Source: Nitrososphaerota archaeon
GTDB lineage: Archaea; Thermoproteota; Nitrososphaeria_A; Caldarchaeales; Calditenuaceae
Assembly: GCA_009889515.1 (NCBI GenBank)
Contig: WUQR01000068.1
Location: 1-64,000, forward strand
Length of the DNA stretch: 64,000 nucleotides
Direction: 5' to 3'
Position numbers and translations under genes: made by a program. The stretch's first letter is position 1. Every line of letters starts with the position of its first letter. Positions 17,005 to 25,614 of the stretch are shown in pieces. A model generated the notes under the pieces. It worked only from the letters and a program-made list of their open reading frames with translations, did no database searches and was not told the origin of the DNA.

Positions 17005-19815
17005 ATGTCGGAGGAGCTTGGAGGGTTCGGTTCGCTCGAGGAGGCGCTGAGGAGCAACCCACACCTCGCCGAGTATCTCGAGACGCTTGAGGGCGAGCAG
17101 CCGGTCTACGCAGTACAGCTTACGAGGGAGATGCGATACATGACGCCCGTCAACGTCCTCTACCCGATAGGCGACCCCTACTTCGTCCACATCTACTCAG
17201 ACCCAGCCGGCGTCTGGAACAACTACAGGGTAGTAATGCCCGAGATACCGCCGGGCGCTTGGAGCAGCCTCAAGGCGGTGGAGGAGGCGCTCGCCGTGCG
17301 GCTTGCAGAGCGGGACCCTCCCGAGAGCCCCGAGGAGAAGCGGGAGCTCCTCTCGGCCCTGCTGGAGGAGGTGGTGTCTGAGGACCCGTCGATGGGTCGG
17401 GGCGAGTATAGGGAGCTGAGGAGGAGGGGGGCGGTGGTGGGTGTTGTAGCAAGTCCCGAGCTTGCCGTCGCGATAAGGTATGCGGTCATCTCCGAGAAGG
17501 TTGGGCTCGGAGTGCTTGAACCCCTCATCAGAGACCCCTACATCGAGGACGTGAGCTGCAACGGAGTCGGCGCAGTCTACGTTGTCCACAAGGTCTTCGG
17601 CCCCTGCCGGACGAACATATTCTTCGAGGATGAGAAGACTCTAGACCAGTATGTCTACAGGCTCTCCCTCAGGGCGGGCAGGCCTGTGAGCATCAGGTCC
17701 CCTATAACCGACGCGGTCCTGCCCGACGGCTCCAGAGTCAACATAGTCTACGGCAGCGACATCAGCAGGAGGGGCACAAACTTCACGATAAGGAAGTTCA
17801 CCGAGAACCCGATCAGCATAACCCAGCTGATAAGGTGGAACATGATAAGCGCGAGGTGCGCCGCCTACCTCTGGCTCCTACTGGAGCACAACCTCAACGT
17901 CTGGTTCGTCGGCGAGACCGCCTCTGGGAAGACAACACTCCTCAGGGCCGCCTCCGTCTTCATAGACCCCTCAGCCAAGATAGTCTCGATCGAGGATGTC
18001 CCGGAGATAGTGGTTCCGCACGAGAACTGGGTGAGCGAGGTGACGCGGCAGGCCCAGGAGGCCGGAGAGGGCGTCGAGCTCTTCGACCTCCTCAAGGCCG
18101 CCCTCAGGCAGAGGCCCAACTACATTCTCGTGGGCGAGATTAGGGGGAGGGAGGCGGCGATAGCCTTCCAAGCCATGCAGTGCGTGGCCGACGCCTACGT
18201 AGCCAGCCCCGGAGGCGTCATCAGCATCCCAGAGCTCTACAGCTCCGCGGCCGCCGGAGTGGGGGCCGCATCGAACGGCGAGGTGAGGCTCAACGACCCC
18301 TTCTACGTATACGCCACCGCTCCGGGTGAGGGGGTCGGGCTCGCAAAATGCGTAGGGGTCAAGAGGATGTGGGCCGCATCAACGGTCAGGGTCGAGACTA
18401 GCGACGGCCTCTCAATAGTCGTCACACCCAACCACAGGTTCATAACGCTGGCAGGCGGTCAGGAGGTGGAGATAGCAGCCGAGGAGCTACTAAACAGGTG
18501 GAGGGCTGGTGAGAGGTCGATAGCCCTGGCCAAGAGGCCGCCCCCCAACCCCTGCATCCCCCTGAGCATCTACTCGGAGAGCCGCAGCCTAGTCCTCAGC
18601 GGTGATTCCTGGTGGGCCCTCGGCAGGCTGGCGGGCGGAGACTTCCTCACCATCACGCCCAGAGGGTTTGAGTGGGTTACTTGGGGGAGGGGCGCGGGCC
18701 TCGAGAGGCTTCGGGCCGCCCTCAGAAGGCTTGGCTGGAGGGGCGGTGAGAGGTGGGCAGAGGTTAGGGGGAGACGAGCAACCATCCTAGAGAACATCGA
18801 CCACAGGCTCGTCCACTGGGCCCTGATGCAGGGCCACCTCTACCGGCAGGGCGAGGCGCTGCTGGGCACGGACAGGGCGGTCGAGCCGGCCTACAGGGCC
18901 CACTACCTGAGCGGAGCCTACTCGGCCATCCGCGACGCCGAGCCCCTCCTCGAGGAAGGCGCAGGCATCTGGGCAAACGGGCTGAGCCCGCCGCGGACCA
19001 AGAAGCCTACACCGCCGGAGGAGCTGGACCCACAGCCGGACTGGGAGCCCCCAACCACTAGGTTCGAACTCCACTACGTGAAGACTGAGCCTTGGACGGC
19101 CTACAGGGCAGGCTGCCTAGCCTGGGTCCTGGGCTGCAGCACCGCCGTCCACAAGGCACATGGCACCGCCTACCTCTACCACCATCCATCAGCCGAGGCG
19201 TGGATCACCTCTGTTGAGCCGGCCGGAGGAGCCGCTGTCTACGACCTAGTCTTGGAGGGGGGTGGCTACTACATGGGGGGCCTCGGCCCGGCTCACCCGA
19301 TACAGGATACGGGGCATGGCGTGCTCTCCACGTTCCACGCGGGGAGTGTCCAGAAGCTGGTCCAGAGGCTGACTGGAGACCCCATAAACATTCCCAGGAC
19401 ATTCGTCGACAACCTCAACTGCATCGTCATCCTCAGCGCGGTCAGACACCCTGTCACGGGGAAGCTTGAGAGGAGGGTGCTGAGCGTCAACGAGCTCCTA
19501 GGCCTAGACCCGGAGACCGGGGGCGTCAACTATGTCGAAGTCTTCACCTGGAACCCCGTCGACGACTCCTTCGAGTTCAGGGGCGAGGGGACCAGCTACC
19601 TCCTCGAGGAGAAGATAGCGAAGATGAGGGGTATACCGAGGCACAGGCTCAGAGAGGTATACGAGGAGCTGAGGAGGAGGGCGGGCTTCCTCCAGAGGCT
19701 GGCCGACGCAGGGGTCCTGGACTACAAGCAGGTCTACAGGGCCGTGGCGGCTGCCTACAACCTCGGCCTGGAGGAGGCTGAGAGGGTTGCTCTCGAAGGT
19801 GCTGGGGAGGCCTAG
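17005..19815 (+). CDS. arlI: archaellum motor ATPase ArlI (FlaI) with in-frame intein
   Basis: A 936-residue precursor of the secretion ATPase superfamily that powers archaellum assembly and rotation. The extein part is about 560 residues: N-terminal domain, Walker A GETASGKTT (about 303-311), Walker B region YILVGEIRGREAA, and His box FHAGSV. An intein interrupts it after FQAMQ (residue 392), and the sequence resumes with TGHGVLSTFH (from residue 769), the uninterrupted family sequence. It overlaps arlJ by 29 nt. Splicing should restore a normal-length ATPase. Confidence 0.93.
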   Translation: MSEELGGFGSLEEALRSNPHLAEYLETLEGEQPVYAVQLTREMRYMTPVNVLYPIGDPYFVHIYSDPAGVWNNYRVVMPEIPPGAWSSLKAVEEALAVRLAERDPPESPEEKRELLSALLEEVVSEDPSMGRGEYRELRRRGAVVGVVASPELAVAIRYAVISEKVGLGVLEPLIRDPYIEDVSCNGVGAVYVVHKVFGPCRTNIFFEDEKTLDQYVYRLSLRAGRPVSIRSPITDAVLPDGSRVNIVYGSDISRRGTNFTIRKFTENPISITQLIRWNMISARCAAYLWLLLEHNLNVWFVGETASGKTTLLRAASVFIDPSAKIVSIEDVPEIVVPHENWVSEVTRQAQEAGEGVELFDLLKAALRQRPNYILVGEIRGREAAIAFQAMQCVADAYVASPGGVISIPELYSSAAAGVGAASNGEVRLNDPFYVYATAPGEGVGLAKCVGVKRMWAASTVRVETSDGLSIVVTPNHRFITLAGGQEVEIAAEELLNRWRAGERSIALAKRPPPNPCIPLSIYSESRSLVLSGDSWWALGRLAGGDFLTITPRGFEWVTWGRGAGLERLRAALRRLGWRGGERWAEVRGRRATILENIDHRLVHWALMQGHLYRQGEALLGTDRAVEPAYRAHYLSGAYSAIRDAEPLLEEGAGIWANGLSPPRTKKPTPPEELDPQPDWEPPTTRFELHYVKTEPWTAYRAGCLAWVLGCSTAVHKAHGTAYLYHHPSAEAWITSVEPAGGAAVYDLVLEGGGYYMGGLGPAHPIQDTGHGVLSTFHAGSVQKLVQRLTGDPINIPRTFVDNLNCIVILSAVRHPVTGKLERRVLSVNELLGLDPETGGVNYVEVFTWNPVDDSFEFRGEGTSYLLEEKIAKMRGIPRHRLREVYEELRRRAGFLQRLADAGVLDYKQVYRAVAAAYNLGLEEAERVALEGAGEA
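18181..19308 (+). other. intein in arlI, degenerate endonuclease domain
   Basis: 376 residues inserted in frame. It begins with Cys (CVADAYVASPGG), has a block-B-like VVTPNHRFI with the conserved His, and ends with a block F/G VYDLVLEGGGYYMGG...PIQD before Thr+1. The end is unusual: Gln-Asp instead of His-Asn. The middle holds LAGLIDADG-like but decayed helices (ALGRLAGGDFL and HYLSGAYSAIRDAE), so homing activity is doubtful. Boundaries rest on the extein FQAMQ/TGHG matching uninterrupted family members from memory. Confidence 0.88.
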
Positions 19816-21274
19816 GAGACGGGAGACAGGGCTGGGAAGGGATGCAGCCCTACTATACCTCTCAGCCCTAGCCTCAGCCATCCCCGACGACAACACATTC
19901 CTAGCAGCAGTAGCAGAGACCGAGGGCCCGCTCTCAGGCAGGCTCCAACCCCTGAAGAAGGCGGTAAGACTTGTGAATGGCTGGAGCTACCCAGTCCCCG
20001 CCGCACTCTCGGCCGCCGCGAAGACCGAGCCGCGGGACGAACTCGGCGAGCTGGCTGAGAAGATGTCCAAGGCGGTGAACATCGGGATGAGAGCCTCCAG
20101 CCTCGTCTCGACCGAATATGAGAAGATGAGGGAGCACTCTCAGATAAACTTCGAGAGGGCGATGGAGAGGGTCAAGACGATGGGCGACGTCTTCTCCACA
20201 ATCCTCAGCTCCAGCAGCTTCCTCCTCATCTCCTTCATGATAGCCTCGATAGTCTTCAGCGGGATAGACCCCTACGCAGTCCTCGCCCTAGTCTTGGGCG
20301 GAGTCTCGGCAGGCCTGGCCGGGATAGTCTACTACGTCTACAGGGTGAGCGGAGGGGGCAGCCTCCTAAACCCCTCACCCTACAGGCCCCTGACAGTATA
20401 CATCGCCTCGCGCGCCGCAGCCCCAAGCCTAATCGCCGCACTAGCCATCGTCCTCACGGCCGCAGCCCTCCTCCCCCTACAGCACGCCAGACTCCTCCTC
20501 GCAGCAGTCCCAGCAGCCCTCATAGCAGCCTACGCCCTCCCAGCCCTAAAGGTAAGGAGGGTCCCTGCGATAGATGAGCAGCTGCCATTCTTCATGAAGA
20601 GCCTCTCGGAGACGCTCGGCTCGGTCCAGCTCCCCGAGAGGGTCCTAGAAATCCTGAGGCTCAACGACTACGGCGCCTTGAAGAGGTATCTGGAGCGGCT
20701 CTACCTCCGCGTCAAGAGCGGTGTGGACTTCTTCCTCTCGCTGAGGGTGATGGCGGGAGAGTCGTCGAGCGGCCTCCTATACGAGGCGGTCGAGGTCTTT
20801 GTCGAGTCCCTCAGGAGGGGCGTGCCGGCAGGAGCCCTCGGCAGGAGGCTCTACGACTACTTGGCAGATAGGCTCGCGATGAGGAGGCGGAGGGCCCAGG
20901 TCTCCTCCTACATCAGGGGTATACTCCTGCCAACCTCCTGCGCGGTGGCGGCTATCCTCGGCCTGATGGACTCGCTCTACATACTCCTCGCAAGCTACAG
21001 CTCTCTCGCCGCGACCATCCTACCCCTCTCCCCGGCTGCGCCGCCCGAGGCCGTTACCCGCGCCTCCATGGTCATGGTAACCGTCTTCTCACTCGCGGGG
21101 AGCTTGGTCCTCCACTTCGCCGAGAGGAGGAGCGGGATACATCTCTGCCTCACATTCGGAACACTCCTACTCTCCTCAGCCCTCACATTCCTAGCCGTCA
21201 GCGCGGGCACACACATGATCCTAGACACGATGACCGGGTATGCGAGGAGCCTCAGGGAGATGGTGCCATCTTGA
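19787..21274 (+). CDS. arlJ: archaellum membrane platform protein ArlJ (FlaJ)
   Basis: A 495-residue polytopic protein of the T2SF/TadC family. Two cytoplasmic helical domains (about 40-125 and 255-365, the latter with LPFFMKSLSETLGSVQLPE) alternate with membrane groups (about 140-195, 205-255 and 375-480). It anchors ArlI/ArlH in the membrane. The start is TTG 19787 within the arlI end; GTG 19799 is an alternative. Its TGA overlaps the start of the next gene. Confidence 0.88.
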   Translation: MLSKVLGRPRRRETGLGRDAALLYLSALASAIPDDNTFLAAVAETEGPLSGRLQPLKKAVRLVNGWSYPVPAALSAAAKTEPRDELGELAEKMSKAVNIGMRASSLVSTEYEKMREHSQINFERAMERVKTMGDVFSTILSSSSFLLISFMIASIVFSGIDPYAVLALVLGGVSAGLAGIVYYVYRVSGGGSLLNPSPYRPLTVYIASRAAAPSLIAALAIVLTAAALLPLQHARLLLAAVPAALIAAYALPALKVRRVPAIDEQLPFFMKSLSETLGSVQLPERVLEILRLNDYGALKRYLERLYLRVKSGVDFFLSLRVMAGESSSGLLYEAVEVFVESLRRGVPAGALGRRLYDYLADRLAMRRRRAQVSSYIRGILLPTSCAVAAILGLMDSLYILLASYSSLAATILPLSPAAPPEAVTRASMVMVTVFSLAGSLVLHFAERRSGIHLCLTFGTLLLSSALTFLAVSAGTHMILDTMTGYARSLREMVPS

Positions 21275-21732
21275 CACAGGGCGAGCTAGTCTTCGCCGCC
21301 ATACTAGTCGTAACGGCCGCGGCGCTGGTCGGCCTCTGGCTCTCCACTAGGACTCCCAAGAGTAGGGAGGAGCCGGTAGACCTCTACCTCCAGCCCCAAG
21401 CACAAGCCCCGCGCCCCCAGAGGACCCTGCAGCCCGAGCCCAGCCGAGCGAGGCCCAGGCAGAAGCCGCCGAGCCAGCCCCAACAGGCACCACCGACGCA
21501 GAGACCAAAGATGGTGGGAGGAGCTGAGGCGGCCCGGCCCGCGGGTGTGGAGGCTGAGAAGTCGGTGGAGGGTGGCGCGGAGACTGGAGGGCCTAGGCGG
21601 GAGCAGCCCGTGGCTGGGGGAGGGTCGGTGGCGGAGGCTGAGAGGATGCTTGAGGAGGTGCTGAGCCTCTACTCAGACCTCCTCAAGGAGATGGAGCGGC
21701 TCAAGCAGCGGCTAGGGGAGAAGCTCTCTTAG
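21271..21732 (+). CDS. membrane-anchored Pro-rich coiled-coil protein, last gene of archaellum operon
   Basis: A 153-residue protein: one N-terminal membrane helix (about 5-25, VFAAILVVTAAALVGLWL), a long Pro/Gln/Arg-rich linker (40-110), and a C-terminal coiled coil (VAEAERMLEEVLSLYSDLLK). TTG 21271 overlaps the arlJ stop, so it is translated with the motor genes. I recognise no family; a tethered accessory of the motor is a reasonable guess. It overlaps the convergent PUA gene by 21 bp. Confidence 0.65.
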   Translation: MTQGELVFAAILVVTAAALVGLWLSTRTPKSREEPVDLYLQPQAQAPRPQRTLQPEPSRARPRQKPPSQPQQAPPTQRPKMVGGAEAARPAGVEAEKSVEGGAETGGPRREQPVAGGGSVAEAERMLEEVLSLYSDLLKEMERLKQRLGEKLS

Positions 21733-22197
21733 CCTCTCCACCAGCCTCCAAACCCTGTCTCCAGGGTGGTGGATGTTCTCGGCGACCCGCCCCCGGCTCC
21801 TAGGCTGTAGCGAGCCGCTCTCAACCAGCGCCCTACATATTGCCAGGGCCTTGCCATGCCTCTCATCCCTGACGACTACCAGGTCGCCCACACCAAAGCT
21901 CCCCCGGACCTCGACGACGCCGGGCCCCATGACGTCCGCCCCTCCAGCAATCTTCGCGACAGCACCCATATCGACTACGAGGCTCGGCATCGAGCCCAGC
22001 AGCGCCGCGTTTGCCCGCTCGTCTAGGGCGGGGAACCGGAGCCCGCTCTCTTCTGCAAGTATCAGGCCGTCGAGCCAGTAGAGCCTGACGCCCTCATCCT
22101 CCAGCACCGTCCCCTCCTTCACACCCCCAACCCCTAGGCCCGCAAACCCCTCACAGACCCTCCGCAAATCACTCTTACTCAGCTTGTGGAACTTCAA
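21712..22197 (-). CDS. PUA-domain protein (MCT-1/Tma20-like)
   Basis: A 161-residue protein. The C-terminal half is a PUA RNA-binding domain: PSLVVDMGAVAKIAGGADVM, then GDLVVVRDERHGKALAICRAL. The N-terminal part (KLSKSDLRRV...VKEGTVLEDEGVRLYWLDG) resembles the pre-PUA domain of archaeal MCT-1-like proteins. Likely a ribosome or tRNA-associated factor. It is divergent from the pterin dehydratase and convergent with the archaellum operon. Confidence 0.8.
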   Translation of the reverse strand: MKFHKLSKSDLRRVCEGFAGLGVGGVKEGTVLEDEGVRLYWLDGLILAEESGLRFPALDERANAALLGSMPSLVVDMGAVAKIAGGADVMGPGVVEVRGSFGVGDLVVVRDERHGKALAICRALVESGSLQPRSRGRVAENIHHPGDRVWRLVERLRELLP

Positions 22198-22261
22198 GCC
22201 AGCTACACGATGTTTAGTCTACTGCCAAGCCATAAAAGCTGCGGTGGGGCGGGGGCGTGTG

Positions 22262-22576
22262 ATGCCTAAGCGTCTGAGTAGAGCTGAGGCGGAGGAGCTA
22301 GTGGCCAAGGTTAGACCCTGGAGGCTCCGTGGAAGATACATTGTCAGGAGCTTGAAGACGCGCGACTTCGCCGAGTCCCTCGACCTCTTGAAGAGGATTG
22401 CCAGGGCTGCGGAGAGGATGGGGCACCACCCCGACGTGGAGCTAGGCTATGGATACTTGAGGCTGAGGCTCACGACCCATGACGCCGGAGGACTGACGGT
22501 CCGCGACTTCAGGCTTGCTGAGAGAGTCGAGAAGATTATTGAGGCGTGGGGCAGGTCTAGGCCTGCTGGGAGATAA
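22262..22576 (+). CDS. pterin-4a-carbinolamine dehydratase family protein
   Basis: About 104 residues from ATG 22262. It has the DCoH core: FAESLDLLKRIARAAERMGHHPDVELGYGYLRLRLTTHD with the catalytic His pair in GHHPDV and the TTHD motif, then RDFRLAERVEKI. It dehydrates 4a-hydroxytetrahydropterin; in archaea the physiological substrate is uncertain. The frame is open to 22184, but CATAAAAG near 22231 places the transcript start close to the ATG. It overlaps the 3' end of the convergent peptidase gene by 20 bp. Confidence 0.9.
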   Translation: MPKRLSRAEAEELVAKVRPWRLRGRYIVRSLKTRDFAESLDLLKRIARAAERMGHHPDVELGYGYLRLRLTTHDAGGLTVRDFRLAERVEKIIEAWGRSRPAGR

Positions 22577-23606
22577 GCCTCAGGGCCTCTAGCGTCAGCT
22601 TGTAGGCCGCCTCTAAGTCCCTCAGGTCTAGGACTAGGTGGGGTGAGTGGAGGTATCTGCAGGGCACGCCGACCACGCCGGTAGCCACACCCCTACCGTG
22701 AAGGTGAATCCTACCCGCATCCGTCGCGCTCCCAAAAACTATCTGGGACTGATAGCCCACACCAGCCCTCTCAGCCGCCCGCACCAAGAGAGAGTAGAAC
22801 CTCCTGTTCGTGATCATTGAGGAGTCCATCAGCCTCAGGGCAGCTCCGCGGCCGAGCCGGGTTATGCGGCTCTGCTCCGGGACACCGGGCGTGTCAGCAG
22901 CCACCGTCCCCTCCAAGACAATAGCGTACTCTGGGTTGACGCTGTTCACGGCAGTCGCTGCGCCCCTCAGCCCGACCTCCTCTTGGACGGTGAAGACTGC
23001 GTGGAGCTCGACTCCTACCTCCTCTGCCGCCGCTGCCCTAGCCACTAGGGCTGCAACGACACATCCGACCCTGTCGTCGAAGGCCTTACCCATGACCCGT
23101 GTGCCGAGGAGTCTAGCGAAGTGGGCGGGGAAGGTGGCGTAGCTTCCGACCTTGACGCCGGCGGCCTCCGCCTCCTCCCTGCTTGAGGCGCCTATGTCTA
23201 TGTGGAGCTCCTTCAGCTCCGGGGCCCTCTTAGCCTCCTCCTGCGTCGTGATGTGGGGTGGCTTAGCGCCTATACACCCCTCCAGCGGCCCCCTTTCAGA
23301 GTGGACCACGACCCTCTGCCCCACTAGGACCCGCGCGTCGAGACCACCCAGGGGCGCGAAGCTCAGATACCCTTCCTCGTCAATCCAGCTAACCATCATC
23401 GCAACCTCGTCCATGTGGGCCGCAAGCATAACCCTCGGCCCCCCACTGCCAATCCTGACAATCAAGTTCCCCATCACATCTCTCTCCACCGAGCCGGCAT
23501 ACTCCTCGAGGAATCCTTTGATAATCTCGGCAACCGCGTCCTCACCGCCCGGCGGCGCATAGCTCGTACTCAGCTTCTCTAAAAGCCGTAGGGCCTCCTC
23601 CATCAC
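22557..23606 (-). CDS. M42 family metallo-aminopeptidase (TET-like)
   Basis: A 349-residue dinuclear zinc peptidase of the M42 glutamyl aminopeptidase/endoglucanase family. Visible ligands: AHMDEVAMMV (His, Asp), FDDRVGC (bridging Asp), QEEVGLRGA (catalytic Glu pair), VLEGT, and a final His in YLHSPHLV. Such enzymes assemble into dodecameric tetrahedra that trim peptides after the proteasome. The length is typical. It is convergent with the pterin dehydratase. Confidence 0.92.
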   Translation of the reverse strand: MMEEALRLLEKLSTSYAPPGGEDAVAEIIKGFLEEYAGSVERDVMGNLIVRIGSGGPRVMLAAHMDEVAMMVSWIDEEGYLSFAPLGGLDARVLVGQRVVVHSERGPLEGCIGAKPPHITTQEEAKRAPELKELHIDIGASSREEAEAAGVKVGSYATFPAHFARLLGTRVMGKAFDDRVGCVVAALVARAAAAEEVGVELHAVFTVQEEVGLRGAATAVNSVNPEYAIVLEGTVAADTPGVPEQSRITRLGRGAALRLMDSSMITNRRFYSLLVRAAERAGVGYQSQIVFGSATDAGRIHLHGRGVATGVVGVPCRYLHSPHLVLDLRDLEAAYKLTLEALRLISQQA

Positions 23607-23697
23607 AAAACCGAGACCGCTGGCTCAGCATAAAAACGGTTGTTCCAAACACAACTCCGGGCATGTCTTTATCACCAGGCATCTGGCTAGGGCTAGC

Positions 23698-24489
23698 TTG
23701 GTTGGAGGGTGGCTCGGCCTGGCTAGGCTCCTCGTCCTGAAGCTCGGAGGCTCCCTAGTCACGGAGAAGAGGATGGGTGGGGCTGTGAGGGTGGAGGCGT
23801 TGAGAAGGCTCGGAGAGGCGCTCTCAGGAATCACTGACAGGCCCTTGATAATTGTTCACGGAGGTGGGGGCAGGGTCCACGAGGTGGCTGGCCAGTACCA
23901 AGTCGCCTTGGGCTCGGCCTCTCCCCACGGAGTCGAGGGGTTCATCAAGACCTCCATCGAGACCAGGAGGCTCAACCTACAGGTGACAGAGATACTCGCG
24001 GAGGCGGGGCTCAAATGCATAGGGCTTCCCTCAACCGCCGTATTCCAGACGAGGAAGGGAAAGATAGTCTCGGCCGGCCTAGACCCGATACTCGCCGCCC
24101 TAGACCAGGGCCTCGCGCCAGTCCTCACAGGCGACGTGGTCTTCGACAGGGAGCTCGGCTTCACAGTCCTCTCAGGCGACACGATAGCAGTAGACCTCTC
24201 GCTGAGGCTTGGGGCGGAGAGGCTCGTCTTCGCCACAGACGTGGACGGAATCTTCGAGCACCCCGGCGAGGGTGCTAGACTGCTGAGGGAGCTGGACAGA
24301 AAGACCCTAGCCTCGGTGAGGTTTGGAGATGTAGGAGACGTGACTGGCGGGATGGCGGCGAAGGTTGAGGAGGCCATGAGGGCCGCGGAGGCGGGTGTTG
24401 AGGTCTACGTCGTTAACGGCCTTGAACCGTCTAGGGTTGTAGACGCGCTGCTAGGAAGGGAGACGATAGGGACACATATTCTAGGATAG
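23698..24489 (+). CDS. isopentenyl phosphate kinase
   Basis: A 263-residue amino-acid-kinase fold. LVLKLGGSLVTEK is the glycine-rich loop, IIVHGGGGRVHE holds the conserved His of isopentenyl phosphate kinases, and LTGDVVFD, LSGDTIAVDL and DVTGGMAAK complete the signature. It makes isopentenyl diphosphate in the archaeal mevalonate pathway. The start is TTG 23698 about 26-30 nt after a TATA-like CTTTATC; the first dozen residues are extra compared with the core fold. It overlaps the convergent oxidoreductase by 9 bp. Confidence 0.88.
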   Translation: MVGGWLGLARLLVLKLGGSLVTEKRMGGAVRVEALRRLGEALSGITDRPLIIVHGGGGRVHEVAGQYQVALGSASPHGVEGFIKTSIETRRLNLQVTEILAEAGLKCIGLPSTAVFQTRKGKIVSAGLDPILAALDQGLAPVLTGDVVFDRELGFTVLSGDTIAVDLSLRLGAERLVFATDVDGIFEHPGEGARLLRELDRKTLASVRFGDVGDVTGGMAAKVEEAMRAAEAGVEVYVVNGLEPSRVVDALLGRETIGTHILG

Positions 24490-25479
24490 CTTTACTGGCG
24501 CACCGCTGGCCGCGGACCTGTAGCAGGCATCCTTGAAGAGCGCCACCCTCAAGCCGTCCTCCGCACTGGCTGCAGGCTTCTCCAACCCCCTGATGGCTCT
24601 GACAAAGTTGGCGAGCGGGCTCGAGGAGGGTGGGACCTCCCCCATAGGCCGCCTCACACTCTGGGCCTCACGGTCCATAAACCAGACGTTCCTAGAGCCG
24701 AGCTCGTCGAGATAGGCAAGGAGGCCGCCTGGACAGTATATCCTCAGCCTCTCGGACCAGATTGGCGCGTCGCCCATCAGAGAAATGCTTGCCACACAGC
24801 CGTCAAACCTGGCCGTGATTGCTGCCATAAGTTCTGCGCCCCACCCCTCCTTCGAGGATAAGGTTGCGTAGACCTCGCGGGGTAGCCCGCCCAATATCCA
24901 GAGCACCATGTCTATGATGTGGCTTCCAGAGTCCATGAGGAAGCCCCCGCCGGCGAGCTTCGGGTCAGCCCTCCAAGTCCCCTTCGACAGCCTTGTCCAG
25001 TCCTGGGAGAGCTGGTGCTCTATGTATACGGGCCTGCCGAGACCCTCGGGCGAGGCCATCCGCTTGATGTATCCGAATAGACCGTCTGTCCGCCTCTGAT
25101 ACCCTACAGCCACTACGCGGCCCGACTCCTCAGCAGCCCTCACCACTTCCCGCGCATCCTCCACGCTTGAGACCATGGGCTTCTCGACGAGGACGTGGAG
25201 GCCTCTCTTCAGGGCCGCGAGTATCTGCTCCTTGTGGTAGGCGTGGGGCGTGAGTATTAGGACGCCGTCGAGGGCTTCGCGGTCAAGCATCTCGATGTAG
25301 TCTGAGTATTCCTTCGCGCCTCCGAGGTGGGGTGCGGCTCCCTTCAGCCTAGCGATAGCTTCCCTGTTCGTGTCGCAGAGGGCGACGACCTCAGCGCCCA
25401 GCTCTCCGGTGAGGGACCTAGCGTGGAAGCCGGCTATGCCTCCGCAGCCTATGAAGGCGAGCCTCAGCCTCTCACTCAT
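24481..25479 (-). CDS. Gfo/Idh/MocA family oxidoreductase
   Basis: About 332 residues. The Rossmann motif is IGCGGIAGFHARS, the family motif VEKPMVSSVEDA (Glu-Lys-Pro), and the C-terminal alpha/beta domain contains GGGFLMDSGSHIIDMV with the catalytic-type His. It is an NAD(P)-dependent sugar or polyol dehydrogenase of unknown substrate. I set the start at ATG 25479 because it overlaps the stop of the upstream zinc-ribbon gene (ATGA), although the frame extends to 25497. Confidence 0.85.
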   Translation of the reverse strand: MSERLRLAFIGCGGIAGFHARSLTGELGAEVVALCDTNREAIARLKGAAPHLGGAKEYSDYIEMLDREALDGVLILTPHAYHKEQILAALKRGLHVLVEKPMVSSVEDAREVVRAAEESGRVVAVGYQRRTDGLFGYIKRMASPEGLGRPVYIEHQLSQDWTRLSKGTWRADPKLAGGGFLMDSGSHIIDMVLWILGGLPREVYATLSSKEGWGAELMAAITARFDGCVASISLMGDAPIWSERLRIYCPGGLLAYLDELGSRNVWFMDREAQSVRRPMGEVPPSSSPLANFVRAIRGLEKPAASAEDGLRVALFKDACYRSAASGAPVKLS

Positions 25480-25571
25480 TGAACCTTCCCTTGGCATTTG
25501 TCGCAGACCCTCTTACCCTTAACCATTACCAGCTTCTCAGTCTTCCTGCCGCAGAGCTGGCACCTGGGCAT
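25476..25571 (-). CDS. 31-residue double-CxxC zinc-ribbon microprotein
   Basis: On the minus strand an ATG at 25571 opens 31 codons that contain CQLC near the start and CDKC near the end, separated by a basic stretch (GRKTEKLVMVKGKRV), a minimal zinc ribbon with four Cys. Its TGA overlaps the ATG of the oxidoreductase by 4 nt, which supports real translation. Minimal zinc-ribbon proteins of this size are known in archaea; function unknown. Confidence 0.75.
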   Translation of the reverse strand: MPRCQLCGRKTEKLVMVKGKRVCDKCQGKVQ

Positions 25572-25614
25572 CCCCTCCCCAACACCCCCAAACCCCCCAA
25601 AGGCCTAGCAGGGC

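Noticed and set aside
15564-21228. Many long antisense ORFs inside the archaellum operon
   Set aside because: High GC removes stops; the sense strand carries recognisable, overlapping archaellum genes.
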